A DNA stretch of 64,000 nt, from assembly GCF_001277195.1 (NCBI RefSeq), contig NZ_CP012268.1, positions 1,364,001 to 1,428,000 on the forward strand, read 5' to 3'. Positions 41,740 through 51,381 of this stretch are shown one piece after another. Below the pieces are notes generated by a model. It had not been told where the DNA came from. It made no database searches and saw only the letters and a program-made list of their open reading frames with translations. This stretch comes from Cronobacter muytjensii ATCC 51329 (GTDB lineage: Bacteria; Pseudomonadota; Gammaproteobacteria; Enterobacterales; Enterobacteriaceae). Positions within the stretch are counted from its first letter, which is position 1, and each line of letters opens with the position of its first letter. Made by a program: the position numbers and the translations under genes.

Positions 41740-44700
41740 ACTTCGCCACCTGGTCCATTCGCAATCCCATACCCTCGATCCTGCTGTTCGCGCTGCTGGC
41801 GCTCGCCGGATTGTGGGGATTCCAGAAGCTGCCCACGCAGGACTTGCCCGACCTCGATCTGCCGATGGTTACGGTAGCGTTGTCGCAGCCGGGGGCGGCC
41901 CCCGCTCAACTCGAAACGGAGGTCGCACGCAAGGTCGAGGACGCGCTCGCGACCTTGAGCGGGCTGAACCATCTGACCACATCAGTCACGGATGGCTTGG
42001 TGTCGATCCAGGTGCAATTCGTACTGGAAAAGAATCTGTCGGACGCGCTGATCGAGACCAAGAACGCGGTGGACGGCATTCGCTCCGACCTCCCGCCTGA
42101 TCTGCTGCAACCGACGGTCAGCGCGTCCAACAGCGTCGGTGCTCCGGTGCTCACCTATGCCATCGCTTCCTCCCGTCTCAGCGAGGAGCAGCTTTCCTGG
42201 TTCGTGGACGATACAGTCGCCAAGACCGTGCTCGGCGTGTCCGGTGTTGGCCGGTTCGAGCGGCTTGGCGGCATCGAACGCGAGGTTCGGATCGAGGTCG
42301 ATCCGCTGCGCATGTCTGCCCTTGGCATCACCGCGGCGGATGTCTCCCGAGCGTTGCGCCAGGTACAGCAGCAGTCCTCGGGTGGCCGCGGACAGCTCGG
42401 CGGCGAGGAGCAGTCGGTTCGCACGATCGCCACGGTTCGCCAAGCATCGGAGCTTGCGGGCCTGCGGATCTCGCTGTCGAACGGCACGAGCTTCAGGCTG
42501 GACCAGATCGCGACCATAATCGATGGTCAGGCTGATCCCACGCACGCGGCCTTGCTCGATGGCAAGCACGTGGTCGGCTTCAGCGTGTATCGCGCCAGGG
42601 GCTTTGACGAAGTGCGGCTGGCCGAGGGCGTTCGCGAGGCCCTGGCCGGCCTCCAGCAGGCCGATCCGGCGCTCAGCCTGACGGAGATTTCTGGGTCGGT
42701 CGGCCAGACGCTGGAGCAGTACGAAGGTTCGATGGCGATGCTGTACGAAGGCGCCATCCTGGCGATGATCGTCGTCTGGCTCTTCCTGCGCGACTGGCGC
42801 GCGACACTGATCGCCTCGACCGCGCTACCGCTGTCCATCCTGCCCGCGTTCGCGGCCATGGCCTGGCTGGGCTTCACGCTCAACACCGTCACGCTGCTGG
42901 CGCTTGCGGTGGTCGTGGGCATCCTGGTCGATGACGCCATCGTCGAGATCGAGAACATCGAGCGCCACCGGCACATGGGCAAATCGATCCGGAAGGCAGC
43001 AGAGGATGCCGTGACCGAGATCGCCCTGGCCGTCATGGCGACCACCATGAGCTTGGTGGTCGTCTTCCTGCCGACCGCCATGATGAGCGGCATTGGCGGC
43101 TTGGTCTTCAAGCAGTTCGGCTGGACCGCCGTGATCGCCGTGCTCGCGTCGCTGCTCGTCGCGCGCTTGCTCACGCCAATGATGGCAGCCTACCTGCTCA
43201 AGCCCGAGCCGATTCCCGAGAAAGAAGATGGCCGGGTCATGCGCTGGTACATGGCAACGGCGCGCTGGTGCCTGAAGCACCGCAAGACCACCTTGGGCGG
43301 CGCGGTCATCTTTCTGGCCGCTTCGCTCGCCCTTGTACCCTTCATCGAGACGGGCTTCATCCCGGCCTCCGACAGTGGCACGACGACCGTGAGCATCGAG
43401 TTGCCGCCGGCCAGTTCGATGGCGGACACATTGGCGGTTGCCGAGTCTGCGCGCAAGGCCGTCAGCGATGTGGATGGCATCGCCCACGTCTTCGCCACGG
43501 TGGGCACTGCGCAGAGTGCCGGGCCAGGAGGCACGCGTGCTGGCGAGGTTCGGCGGGCGTCGCTCACGCTCACGATGGGGCCGCATGGCGATCGGCCATC
43601 GCAGCAGGTCATTGAGAAAGCTGTGCGAGAGCGCCTGCTCAACGTTGCAGGCGCGCGCTTCGCTGTTGGTGGTGGAGGGCCGGGGGAGAAACTTTCGATC
43701 ATCCTCGCCAGCGACAATGCCGAGGTGCTCAAGGCGAGCGCAGAGGCAGTGGAATCCGAACTGCGCGACGTCAAGGGCCTCACGGGCATCGCCTCCACCG
43801 CAAGCCTGGAACGTCCCGAGATCATCATCCGCCCCGACCCGGAACGCGCGGCCGAGCGTGGCGTGACGACCGCAGCGATCGGCGACGTGGTACGGGTGGC
43901 GACGAGCGGCGATTTCGATTCGCAGGTCGCGCGCCTGAACCTGGACAACCGGCAGGTCTATATCCGTGCGCGCATTCCCGATGCAGCACGGCAGGACATT
44001 GACACGATCGGCAACATGCGCGTACCGGGCCGCGACGGGCCGGTGCCGCTTGCCAGCGTTGCCAGTCTGTCCGTGGAGAGTGGTCCTGCGCAGATCGACC
44101 GCCACGACCGCCTTCGCAACGTCACCATTTCGGCTGACCTGGGGGGCACCGCACTTGGAACGGCGCAAGCAGCAGCCGCCAACCTGCCTTCGATTAAGTC
44201 CCTGCCATCCAGCGTGAAGGTGGTCGAGGCCGGCGATGCAGAGATCGTTGCCGAACTCGGCGCGGGCTTCGGTATGGCGCTCGTGGTTGGTGTCCTGTGC
44301 ATCTACTGCGTGCTGGTGCTGCTGTTTAGGGACTTTCTTCAGCCGATCACCATTCTCTCGGCCATACCGCTGTCCATCGGCGGCGCGTTTCTCGCGCTGC
44401 TGGTCACGCGCAGCCAGTTGAGCGTGCCTTCAATGATCGGGCTGGTCATGCTGATGGGGATCGTCACTAAGAACTCCATTCTGCTCGTCGAGTACGCGGT
44501 CATCGGCATGCGCGATCGCGGCTTGTCTGTTCACGATGCCTTGCTGGACGCGTGCCACAAGCGAGCGCGCCCCATCGTGATGACCACCATCGCGATGATC
44601 GCCGGCATGTTGCCCATCGCGCTGGGGCTTGGCGCGGATTCGAGCTTCCGCCGGCCCATGGCCATGGCGGTGATCGGCGGCCTGATCACATCGACCGCAT

Positions 44701-44825
44701 TGAGCTTGCTCGTCGTGCCTGCCGTGTTCCTGTACGTGGACAAGTTCGAGAAATGGCTGGCATCGCTCGGATTCTTTCGACACACCGAGCGCGCCACCGC
44801 CGGCGAGGGGGCGCTTGAACGATGA
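41736..44825 (+). CDS. RND efflux transporter (HAE1-type inner-membrane pump)
   Basis: Proton-driven drug pump of 1029 residues with about twelve transmembrane helices and two large periplasmic loops. Proton-relay residues are visible: two Asp in GILVDDAIVEIEN (TM4, ~390-400) and Lys in MGIVTKNSILLVEY (TM10, ~905). Substrates cannot be told from sequence; hydrophobic biocides or drugs are typical. Third member of the OMF-MFP-RND operon led by TetR-2. Confidence 0.93.
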   Translation: MNFATWSIRNPIPSILLFALLALAGLWGFQKLPTQDLPDLDLPMVTVALSQPGAAPAQLETEVARKVEDALATLSGLNHLTTSVTDGLVSIQVQFVLEKNLSDALIETKNAVDGIRSDLPPDLLQPTVSASNSVGAPVLTYAIASSRLSEEQLSWFVDDTVAKTVLGVSGVGRFERLGGIEREVRIEVDPLRMSALGITAADVSRALRQVQQQSSGGRGQLGGEEQSVRTIATVRQASELAGLRISLSNGTSFRLDQIATIIDGQADPTHAALLDGKHVVGFSVYRARGFDEVRLAEGVREALAGLQQADPALSLTEISGSVGQTLEQYEGSMAMLYEGAILAMIVVWLFLRDWRATLIASTALPLSILPAFAAMAWLGFTLNTVTLLALAVVVGILVDDAIVEIENIERHRHMGKSIRKAAEDAVTEIALAVMATTMSLVVVFLPTAMMSGIGGLVFKQFGWTAVIAVLASLLVARLLTPMMAAYLLKPEPIPEKEDGRVMRWYMATARWCLKHRKTTLGGAVIFLAASLALVPFIETGFIPASDSGTTTVSIELPPASSMADTLAVAESARKAVSDVDGIAHVFATVGTAQSAGPGGTRAGEVRRASLTLTMGPHGDRPSQQVIEKAVRERLLNVAGARFAVGGGGPGEKLSIILASDNAEVLKASAEAVESELRDVKGLTGIASTASLERPEIIIRPDPERAAERGVTTAAIGDVVRVATSGDFDSQVARLNLDNRQVYIRARIPDAARQDIDTIGNMRVPGRDGPVPLASVASLSVESGPAQIDRHDRLRNVTISADLGGTALGTAQAAAANLPSIKSLPSSVKVVEAGDAEIVAELGAGFGMALVVGVLCIYCVLVLLFRDFLQPITILSAIPLSIGGAFLALLVTRSQLSVPSMIGLVMLMGIVTKNSILLVEYAVIGMRDRGLSVHDALLDACHKRARPIVMTTIAMIAGMLPIALGLGADSSFRRPMAMAVIGGLITSTALSLLVVPAVFLYVDKFEKWLASLGFFRHTERATAGEGALER

Positions 44826-45082
44826 CACAGCAGCCTTCGCCACGATGCGGCACTCCCGCAGCGCGTCCGTCGCCTCCCTTCATGGCGAGCAGCGTGTGGC
44901 CGGACTGGTGCGAGACGACGTCGGGTCGTCAAAACGAGATGGAAGTCAGGCAGACGGTGAAGTGCGGCCGTCTGCCGACGGTCCGCGAGCCTATCGGCGC
45001 AGTTCGATGGCGCGGTCCGCCAGCAGCCGATCCCCTGCATGGGGAGAGGCATTCTTCACGTTCTCCTTGAAAGGGATCAATC
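44826..45082. other. gap between the RND and MipA-like genes
   Basis: 257 bp. A short frame (44822-45070) overlaps the RND stop but has no recognisable product. A GAAAGGGAT site precedes the next ATG. No promoter stands out. Confidence 0.4.
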
Positions 45083-45919
45083 ATGTCATCACGCCTTCAT
45101 TGCGCAGCCCGGCTGCGACGCCAGCCGTCTTATGCGGCGCTGCCGATTCTGGTCGCCGGCATTTTCTCCACTCCCGCCGCCGTTGCTCAGACCGACGATA
45201 CGAAGAGGTCCGCGAGAGGCCAGGCCATGGCCGAAGCCGAGCGCAGTGAATCGACATGGGGGATCGGCGTCGCCGGTGGCATGCAGTACCGCGTTTACCG
45301 GGACTTCGATAACCGCGTGCGTGGCTTGCCGATGATCACCTATGAGAATAAGTGGATTCAGGTGGCCGGCCCTGGCCTGGACGTCAAGCTCCCGTCGTTG
45401 GGGCCGGTGTCTTTCAGGCTGCGTGGCCGGTATGCCATGGATGAGTTCGATTCTGGCGACTCGCCGTACTTCGCGGGTATGCGCGACCGGGATTCCAGCT
45501 TCTGGGTCGGCGGTGCCGCCATCTGGCGCAGCGGCATTGCCAACCTGTCTGCCGAAGTGCTGACCGATGCCATGAGCAACAGCAAGGGAACGCGGGCGAC
45601 GCTGCAGATCGATCGGCGTTTCACCGCAGGCCCGATCGGTTTGACACCGCGGCTCGCGGCCGAGTGGGTGGACAGCAAGTACGTGGATTACTACTACGGC
45701 GTGAGGTCGGACGAAGCGCAAAGCTGGCGCCCGGCCTACAGCGGCAGTTCCTCGGTCAATACCGAAATCGGACTGCGCGTTGACTGGCAGCCTGTGCCCA
45801 AGCACACGGTGTTCCTCGATATGGGCGCCAAGCACATGGGCAGTTCGATCCGCAACAGCCCGCTGGTCGAAAAGAGCACGCAGTACGGCGTGGGACTCGG
45901 CTACCTGTATCGGTTCTGA
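45083..45919 (+). CDS. MipA/OmpV-family outer-membrane protein
   Basis: A 278-residue beta-barrel protein with signal peptide (LPILVAGIFSTPAAVAQ, cleaved ~36). MipA/OmpV blocks include WGIGVAGGMQYRVYRDFDN, PYFAGMRDRDSSF and a C-terminal GVGLGYLYRF ending in aromatic Phe, as outer-membrane barrels do. Family roles include MltA interaction or porin-like functions; none is established here. It may be a permeability partner of the efflux pump. Confidence 0.85.
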   Translation: MSSRLHCAARLRRQPSYAALPILVAGIFSTPAAVAQTDDTKRSARGQAMAEAERSESTWGIGVAGGMQYRVYRDFDNRVRGLPMITYENKWIQVAGPGLDVKLPSLGPVSFRLRGRYAMDEFDSGDSPYFAGMRDRDSSFWVGGAAIWRSGIANLSAEVLTDAMSNSKGTRATLQIDRRFTAGPIGLTPRLAAEWVDSKYVDYYYGVRSDEAQSWRPAYSGSSSVNTEIGLRVDWQPVPKHTVFLDMGAKHMGSSIRNSPLVEKSTQYGVGLGYLYRF

Positions 45920-46084
45920 GAAGGCGATTCATGGCATGGCCCGTTGCTGGGCTTTTGCTGTGTTTCGGATTCGACTCGAAATGAGCGGGACGCAGGGCAT
46001 TGGGAATGTGTGCTGGAGCGCGTTATCTGGCCAGCCACTGCCAACTGCGTTCATCTCGATCTTCTTTTTGTGGGAGGGGTAGCT

Positions 46085-47044
46085 ATGGCAACTCGCAATG
46101 GCTCCAGACGTTTCAGGAATCTCGACGGCAGCGCGGCCCCTGGTACTGTGCTGCCGGCATTTCGCATGTTGGTCCTGGACAGCCTAGCCGGGCGTGGCCG
46201 CGGTGTTCCAAGAAAAGCACCCGTCCCATGTGTCGAGACCGACCTCGTAGCGATCGCCAGTCCGCCGGGACCGGGCGAAGGCGCTCGCCTCACCTGGATT
46301 GGACATGCAAGCTGGCTGGTGCAGCTAGAGGGCAAGTCGTTCCTCATCGATCCGATCTTTGGCGACCTTGCCCTGGGCCCGGGGGGACGAAATGTTCCGG
46401 CCGGCGTGCTGCCCGAAAACCTGCCGCCCATCGATGCCGTGCTGATCACGCACAACCACTACGACCACCTCGATCTTCCCTCCGTACAGCAGGTCGGTGC
46501 GCCGGTGATCGCCGGGCTGGGCATGCAGGCGTTCCTGGCGAAGAAGGGCATTCCCGCAAGCGAACTGAATTGGTGGGAATCCGCTGAACTTGGCTCCGCC
46601 AAAGTGTCTTTTGTGCCTGCTCAGCACTACAGCCGTCGTGGCCTCACCGACGCCAACGAAACGCTATGGGGCGGATTCGTCGTCGAGGGGCCATCCGCCA
46701 GCATTTATCACTCGGGCGATACGGGATATTTCGACGGCTTCCGGGAGATCGGTCGTCGCTTTCCGGCGATTGACGCGGCGCTTCTACCGATCGGCGCCTA
46801 CGACCCGGCATGGTTCATGCGGGCGCAACACATGAATCCAGAGGAAGCTGTCCAAGCCTATCTAGACTTGGGTGCGCGGAGCTTTTTCGCCATGCACTGG
46901 GGGACGTTCAAGTTGACCTACGAACCGCTCGATGAACCTCCAGTTCGCCTGGCGGCGGAGTGGAAAAGACTGGGGCTGACTGCTTCAGAAAAGCGGGTTC
47001 TCGCCGTTGGCGAAACTGCAGAAGTGCGACGTCCAAATGAATAA
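46085..47044 (+). CDS. metallo-beta-lactamase-fold hydrolase (UlaG/NAPE-PLD-like)
   Basis: A 319-residue MBL-fold enzyme with LTWIGHASWLVQLEGKSFL (~68-86), the HxHxDH metal motif THNHYDHLD near residue 120, and later ligands in YHSGDTGYFDGF and FFAMHWGTFKLT. These are characteristic of NAPE-phospholipase-D-like proteins, which act on phospholipid phosphodiesters. The substrate here is unknown. GGAGGGG precedes the ATG; the stop overlaps the LpxR-like gene. Confidence 0.87.
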   Translation: MATRNGSRRFRNLDGSAAPGTVLPAFRMLVLDSLAGRGRGVPRKAPVPCVETDLVAIASPPGPGEGARLTWIGHASWLVQLEGKSFLIDPIFGDLALGPGGRNVPAGVLPENLPPIDAVLITHNHYDHLDLPSVQQVGAPVIAGLGMQAFLAKKGIPASELNWWESAELGSAKVSFVPAQHYSRRGLTDANETLWGGFVVEGPSASIYHSGDTGYFDGFREIGRRFPAIDAALLPIGAYDPAWFMRAQHMNPEEAVQAYLDLGARSFFAMHWGTFKLTYEPLDEPPVRLAAEWKRLGLTASEKRVLAVGETAEVRRPNE

Positions 47045-48266
47045 GCCGGCTCTACAGCGGCGACCCACGCCGTCACCCACTGCAACGCCACGCCATCATC
47101 GCTTTATCGACGGCGCATGCGAACCTGCCATGTGCCAGGCAGAAGTGCCTGGGCTGGAAACGCTGTGTTCCGTTCGCTTGGCGGCGAAGCGCTCTGGCCG
47201 CTTGCCGCATGTAGCGAGTGAATCCCCTGCGTGGAAAGGCTGGATGGCGATTGGGGCAATGCTCTGGAGTGGCTCGGCGCTGGCTGAGGAGCGCTGCGAC
47301 CGCAAAGGCATTGCGGCCGAATCCACGGTGAATCTGCGAATCGACAACGACATGTTCGGCGGCCTCGGGCAGGACCAGGGGTACTCCAATGGCTTCCTGC
47401 TCACGCTGGTTTCGCCGAATCTAATCCACCGTGCGGATGACCCGAGCCTGCCCGATATCGCCAGACGGTTGAACCACGCGTTCTCCGGCTTGCAGCCTGG
47501 CGGGTTCGATGAGTTGAACATGACTATTGGGCTCGGTCAGACGATGTACACGCCCACCGACCGCGAGCCGCACGAACTGATTGCAGACGACCGGCCTTAC
47601 GCCGGCGCATTGATGTTCAGCGTAGGCTACAACGCTCGAAAAGGCGACGACCTGCGGACTTCGCAACTACGGTTAGGCATCGTGGGGCCTGCTGCCAAAG
47701 CCGGAGAAGTTCAGGACTGGTGGCACGGCGTCATTGGCGTGGACAGGTTCAATGGCTGGGACAACCAACTGCAAAACGAACCTGTGGTGCAGTTCATTCA
47801 CGAGCGACGAAAGCGGTTCGCGCTGCAGCAGCCTGCCGGGCCATGGCGGTGGGACGCGATTACCCATTGGGGCGGCAGCCTGGGCAACTTCGCCACTTAC
47901 GCCAACACCGGGATCGAGTTCCGTTTCGGCTATTTGCTGCCGGACGACTTTGGTACAGCGCCAATGCGGCCGGCCGGCGAGAACACATCCCCGATCCGCA
48001 CGAGCGCGACGCAGGGGTGGCGCGGCCATTTCTTCGTCGCTGCCGATGCGCGTTGGGTCCTGCGCGACATCACGCTCGACGGAAATACCTTCCGCTCCAG
48101 CCACAGCGTGGACAAGCGCCCACTGGTTGCAGACATCGGCTTCGGTATCGCATTTACCCATGGCCACTGGCGTTTCGCCTTCGCGCGCTACCACCGGACC
48201 CGCGAGTTCGATGGACAGCGCGAGCGACCGGCCTTTGGGAGCTTCACCATTGGCAGGCGGTTCTGA
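47037..48266 (+). CDS. LpxR-like lipid A deacylase (DUF2219) outer-membrane protein
   Basis: LpxR removes the 3'-acyloxyacyl group of lipid A in the outer membrane. Family signatures: LRIDNDMFGG and QGYSNGFLLTL, LGQTMYTPTDRE, DDRPYAGALMFSVGY, QLQNEPVVQF, ending TIGRRF. From ATG 47037 the protein has 409 residues; the signal peptide GWMAIGAMLWSGSALA lies unusually deep (~68-83), so the true start may be an internal codon near 47244. It overlaps the MBL gene by 8 bp. Confidence 0.8.
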   Translation: MNKPALQRRPTPSPTATPRHHRFIDGACEPAMCQAEVPGLETLCSVRLAAKRSGRLPHVASESPAWKGWMAIGAMLWSGSALAEERCDRKGIAAESTVNLRIDNDMFGGLGQDQGYSNGFLLTLVSPNLIHRADDPSLPDIARRLNHAFSGLQPGGFDELNMTIGLGQTMYTPTDREPHELIADDRPYAGALMFSVGYNARKGDDLRTSQLRLGIVGPAAKAGEVQDWWHGVIGVDRFNGWDNQLQNEPVVQFIHERRKRFALQQPAGPWRWDAITHWGGSLGNFATYANTGIEFRFGYLLPDDFGTAPMRPAGENTSPIRTSATQGWRGHFFVAADARWVLRDITLDGNTFRSSHSVDKRPLVADIGFGIAFTHGHWRFAFARYHRTREFDGQRERPAFGSFTIGRRF

Positions 48267-48345
48267 TGGAAGAAATCGCGTTCTCGATACAGCGACTAGA
48301 CCGTCGCGCAGGTGGCCTGACTCAAGGAGAAACGAGGTGAGACCG

Positions 48346-49260
48346 ATGAACTCGAAGTACGTCGTCGTGATGACCGGAGCCACAAGTGGGTTTGGCCAAT
48401 TCACGCTGCAGGATCTGGCCGCTTCCCCTGACACAAGGGTCATCATAGGCGCTCGTGGAGAAAATCGCGCCGTGCCGAAAGGCGTTGATGTCTTGCCGCT
48501 TGATCTTGCCTCTCTGGCCAGCGTCCGCGACTTTGCCGGCGCCGTGATACGGCAGCTTGGGGATGAACGTATTGACATCCTTGTCCTCAATGCAGGCCTG
48601 CATGGCACACCCGCCGATCAGCGTAGCGCCGAGGGTTATGGCCTCACGTTCGCCGTGAATCACCTTGCTCACTATCTGCTGGCGCGTCTGCTGCTGCCGC
48701 ATATCGCTGAGCGGGGTCGAGTGGTGATCACGTCGAGCAACATGCACAACCCGCCCATCAAAGCGATCGGTCCCAAGACGCTCGACCTTCAGGAGTGGGC
48801 GTATCCGCCGAAAGGCGGTTCGGGTGACGGCATACGCTCCTACACGGCGTCGAAATTGTGCAACCTCATGACGGCACTGTCCCTGGCCCGGCATGACACG
48901 GTGGTGGCGCGCCAGATCGAGGTCATCGCCTTCAACCCGGGCCTAACGGGTGGCGCTGCCGGCCGCGAGGCGTCTGCGTTGCAGAAGGCGCTCCTTAGCA
49001 TCGTGATGCGCACGATCTTCCCTCTGGTCGGTATCTTCCGCCCCGAGTTCGTGATGAATGCGCCCGAGCACTCGGGTCGGATGCTGGCCGACGTGGCGCT
49101 CGGAACGCTTTCCCTGCCGGAGGGGCGCATTTACATCTCCCTCGTCAAGGGAAATCCCACCTTTCCCGATCCCTCGGAGCTGGCTCGCAACCGTGAGGCC
49201 CAGGAGCGCTTGTGGCGCGAGAGTGCCGTAATGGTGGGCGTGGAGGAGTCGTCTCCATGA
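48346..49260 (+). CDS. short-chain dehydrogenase/reductase
   Basis: A 304-residue SDR resembling plant protochlorophyllide-reductase-like or retinol-dehydrogenase-like members. Cofactor motif TGATSGFG at residues 10-17, NAG in LNAGLHG (~85), catalytic Ser in ITSSNMHN, and YxxxK as YTASK near 166. The ATG at 48346 follows AACGAGGTGAG. The physiological substrate is unknown. Confidence 0.85.
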   Translation: MNSKYVVVMTGATSGFGQFTLQDLAASPDTRVIIGARGENRAVPKGVDVLPLDLASLASVRDFAGAVIRQLGDERIDILVLNAGLHGTPADQRSAEGYGLTFAVNHLAHYLLARLLLPHIAERGRVVITSSNMHNPPIKAIGPKTLDLQEWAYPPKGGSGDGIRSYTASKLCNLMTALSLARHDTVVARQIEVIAFNPGLTGGAAGREASALQKALLSIVMRTIFPLVGIFRPEFVMNAPEHSGRMLADVALGTLSLPEGRIYISLVKGNPTFPDPSELARNREAQERLWRESAVMVGVEESSP

Positions 49261-49315
49261 GTTTCTTGAGAGAACCGATTCGCCCAATAGACAACCAAAC
49301 CGCGAGCTTCTTGTA

Positions 49316-50335
49316 GTGGACAACCTGACTCACACTTTGGTCGGCGCCGCTTTGGGGCAGGCCGGGCTCAAGCGGCGAACGGCGCTCGCGATGCCGGCAT
49401 TGATGATCGGCGCGAATCTGTCCGACGTGGATGTCTTGTGTATCGCTTTCGGCGAGGCTCTCTCGTGCAGGCGTGGCTGGACACATGGCCCGATCGGGTT
49501 GCTCGTGCTGCCAGCGGTTCTAACGCTCGTGCTGCTGTGGTTCGACAGATGGCAAACCCGTAGAGGTTCACGACCAGGCGCGCGCCCCGCCGTTCAGCCG
49601 GGGCAGCTCTTGTTGCTCAGCTATATCGGCGCGCTTTCGCACCCCTTGCTGGACTGGATGAATAGCTGGGGCATCCGGCTTCTGATGCCGTTCTCGGAGC
49701 GTTGGTTTTATGGCGATGCGCTTTTCATCGCCGATCCATGGATCTGGCTCGCCCTTGGCATAGGAATCTGGCTATCACGGCGCCGCGAGCGCTCGGGCGC
49801 AGGTCGGACATCCAGCCCGGCGATAGTGGCCCTTCTGGTAACCACACTCTATAGCGGCGCAATGGTCGCGAGTGGGCGAGTTGTGGAAGAACGTGTAGCC
49901 CGCGAGTTCAAGGAGTCTGGTCTGGGTCAACCGCAGCAGGTTCTGGCGAATCCGGTATTTGCCGACCCGTTCAGGCGGAGGATCGTCGTGCAGACAGAGC
50001 GTCAGTATGGCTTTGGTGATTTTCGCTGGCTTCCCAACCCTCATGTATCGCTGGACCAGGAACTTGTTTCCTCTCACATGGACCAGTCGGCGATTGCTCT
50101 GGTGGCTGGGCAGAGCAAGCAGATGGCCGATTTCCTGTACTGGTCTCGGTTCCCCTTCGCGATGATCAAAGGAAATGGTGAGAACACCAACGTCACTGTT
50201 GGGGATGCGCGGTTCGGAACGCGCCCGGATACGGGGGTTTTCTCGGTTAAAGCAGCGTTTCCACTGGAACTGACGAAGCAGAGCGACCCTGAGAGGTTGG
50301 TCGATTCGTGTGATAAAAAGTGCCCGGAGAATTGA
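49316..50335 (+). CDS. YdjM/DUF457-type metal-dependent membrane hydrolase
   Basis: A 339-residue membrane protein beginning MDNLTHTLVGAALGQAGL, the hallmark of the YdjM/YfhO-like DUF457 family. It has conserved His/Asp (SDVDVL, WTHGPIGLLV, SHPLLDWMNSWG) and three or four membrane helices in the first 200 residues. The GTG start at 49316 is set by homology. Function unknown; last gene of the plus-strand cargo run. Confidence 0.82.
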   Translation: MDNLTHTLVGAALGQAGLKRRTALAMPALMIGANLSDVDVLCIAFGEALSCRRGWTHGPIGLLVLPAVLTLVLLWFDRWQTRRGSRPGARPAVQPGQLLLLSYIGALSHPLLDWMNSWGIRLLMPFSERWFYGDALFIADPWIWLALGIGIWLSRRRERSGAGRTSSPAIVALLVTTLYSGAMVASGRVVEERVAREFKESGLGQPQQVLANPVFADPFRRRIVVQTERQYGFGDFRWLPNPHVSLDQELVSSHMDQSAIALVAGQSKQMADFLYWSRFPFAMIKGNGENTNVTVGDARFGTRPDTGVFSVKAAFPLELTKQSDPERLVDSCDKKCPEN

Positions 50336-50442
50336 CTCCGCACACTTTGGCGTTCTCACCCTCAGAAATTAAATGCGGATAGCCTCAAGCGCGATCTATA
50401 GATTCGGCAAAATCAGAAAATTGGCTTTCACTCCAGGTACGC

Positions 50443-51372
50443 TTACATGATCAACACGATTCGGCCTGGCGGGCGCCGGCCGACTTCCGTGTCCTTGATC
50501 ATTGACAGCGCATCGGCAAACGGCGCTTCCAGACCAATGGAAGAACGCAGCTTTCCGTCGCCGGCTAACTTGGCGATTTCCTCCAGATTCTTGAAACCGC
50601 CTGTCGAGAACGTCATCCGGTAGCGCCCGGAGATGAGGCCGCGCAGCATCCTGGCCGGAGTCGGATTGATGTCGATGAAGCGGCCCTTGGGCTTGAGCAT
50701 CGCCAGTCCATCAGCGACGGCCAGCGTACCGAGCGTGTCGAACACCGCGTCGTAGAGGCCGTCGGATGCAAACGAGGCCTTCTCCGAGTAAGGAAACACC
50801 GGATTGACGCCAGCAGCCCTCGCTGCAGCGATCGAAGCATCGCCGCACGCGCCGCACACCTGCGCGCCATGCGCCTGCGCGAGTTGGACCGCGCTGCTGC
50901 CTACGGCGCCGCTGCAGCCGTGGATGAAGATTCTCGAACCGTGGCCCACGCGCGCGACGCCGACGACGGCCGCCCAGGCGGTTGCCGCCGGGATGGGGAG
51001 GCACGCGGCTTCGCTGAACGTGAGCGAGGCGGGCTTGCGGACAATGAGCTTGGCGTCGGCATCGACGACCTCGGCAAACGCACCTTGCCTCTTAATCTCG
51101 ACCGTGCCGAAAACTTCGTCGCCCACACGGAAGTCGGTGACATCGGTGCCGACTTCTTCCACTACCCCAGCGAAGTCCGAACCCATACCCTGGGGAAACT
51201 TCCGTCCGGTGACGAACTTCATGACACCGCGCCGCAGCTTCCAATCCAGCGGATTGATCGCAGCGGCTTTCACGCGCACGCGCACCCGTCGGGCTTCGAG
51301 TGGGGGAAGTGTATATTCGGCGAATGCCATCGTCTCGGGGCCGCCGTAGCTGCTGAACTGCACTCTTTTCAT
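50443..51372 (-). CDS. quinone-oxidoreductase-like NADP-dependent reductase (MDR family)
   Basis: A 309-residue medium-chain dehydrogenase/reductase without structural-zinc cysteines. It has AAAINPLDWKLRRG (~33-46), GSDFAGVVEEVGTDV (~64-78) and the Rossmann segment IHGCSGAVGSSAVQLAQ (~146-162). The end, RRPPGRIVLIM, is typical. It probably reduces quinones or enones. First gene downstream of a minus-strand cluster of hydrolases and reductases. Confidence 0.87.
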   Translation of the reverse strand: MKRVQFSSYGGPETMAFAEYTLPPLEARRVRVRVKAAAINPLDWKLRRGVMKFVTGRKFPQGMGSDFAGVVEEVGTDVTDFRVGDEVFGTVEIKRQGAFAEVVDADAKLIVRKPASLTFSEAACLPIPAATAWAAVVGVARVGHGSRIFIHGCSGAVGSSAVQLAQAHGAQVCGACGDASIAAARAAGVNPVFPYSEKASFASDGLYDAVFDTLGTLAVADGLAMLKPKGRFIDINPTPARMLRGLISGRYRMTFSTGGFKNLEEIAKLAGDGKLRSSIGLEAPFADALSMIKDTEVGRRPPGRIVLIM

Positions 51373-51381
51373 GGTGTCTCT

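Noticed and set aside
42825..44168. 447-residue antisense frame within the RND gene
   Set aside because: Composition typical of a reverse-frame artefact. The RND protein on the plus strand is complete with all expected motifs.
44822..45070. 82-residue frame overlapping the RND stop
   Set aside because: No recognisable domain or conserved composition; probably chance.
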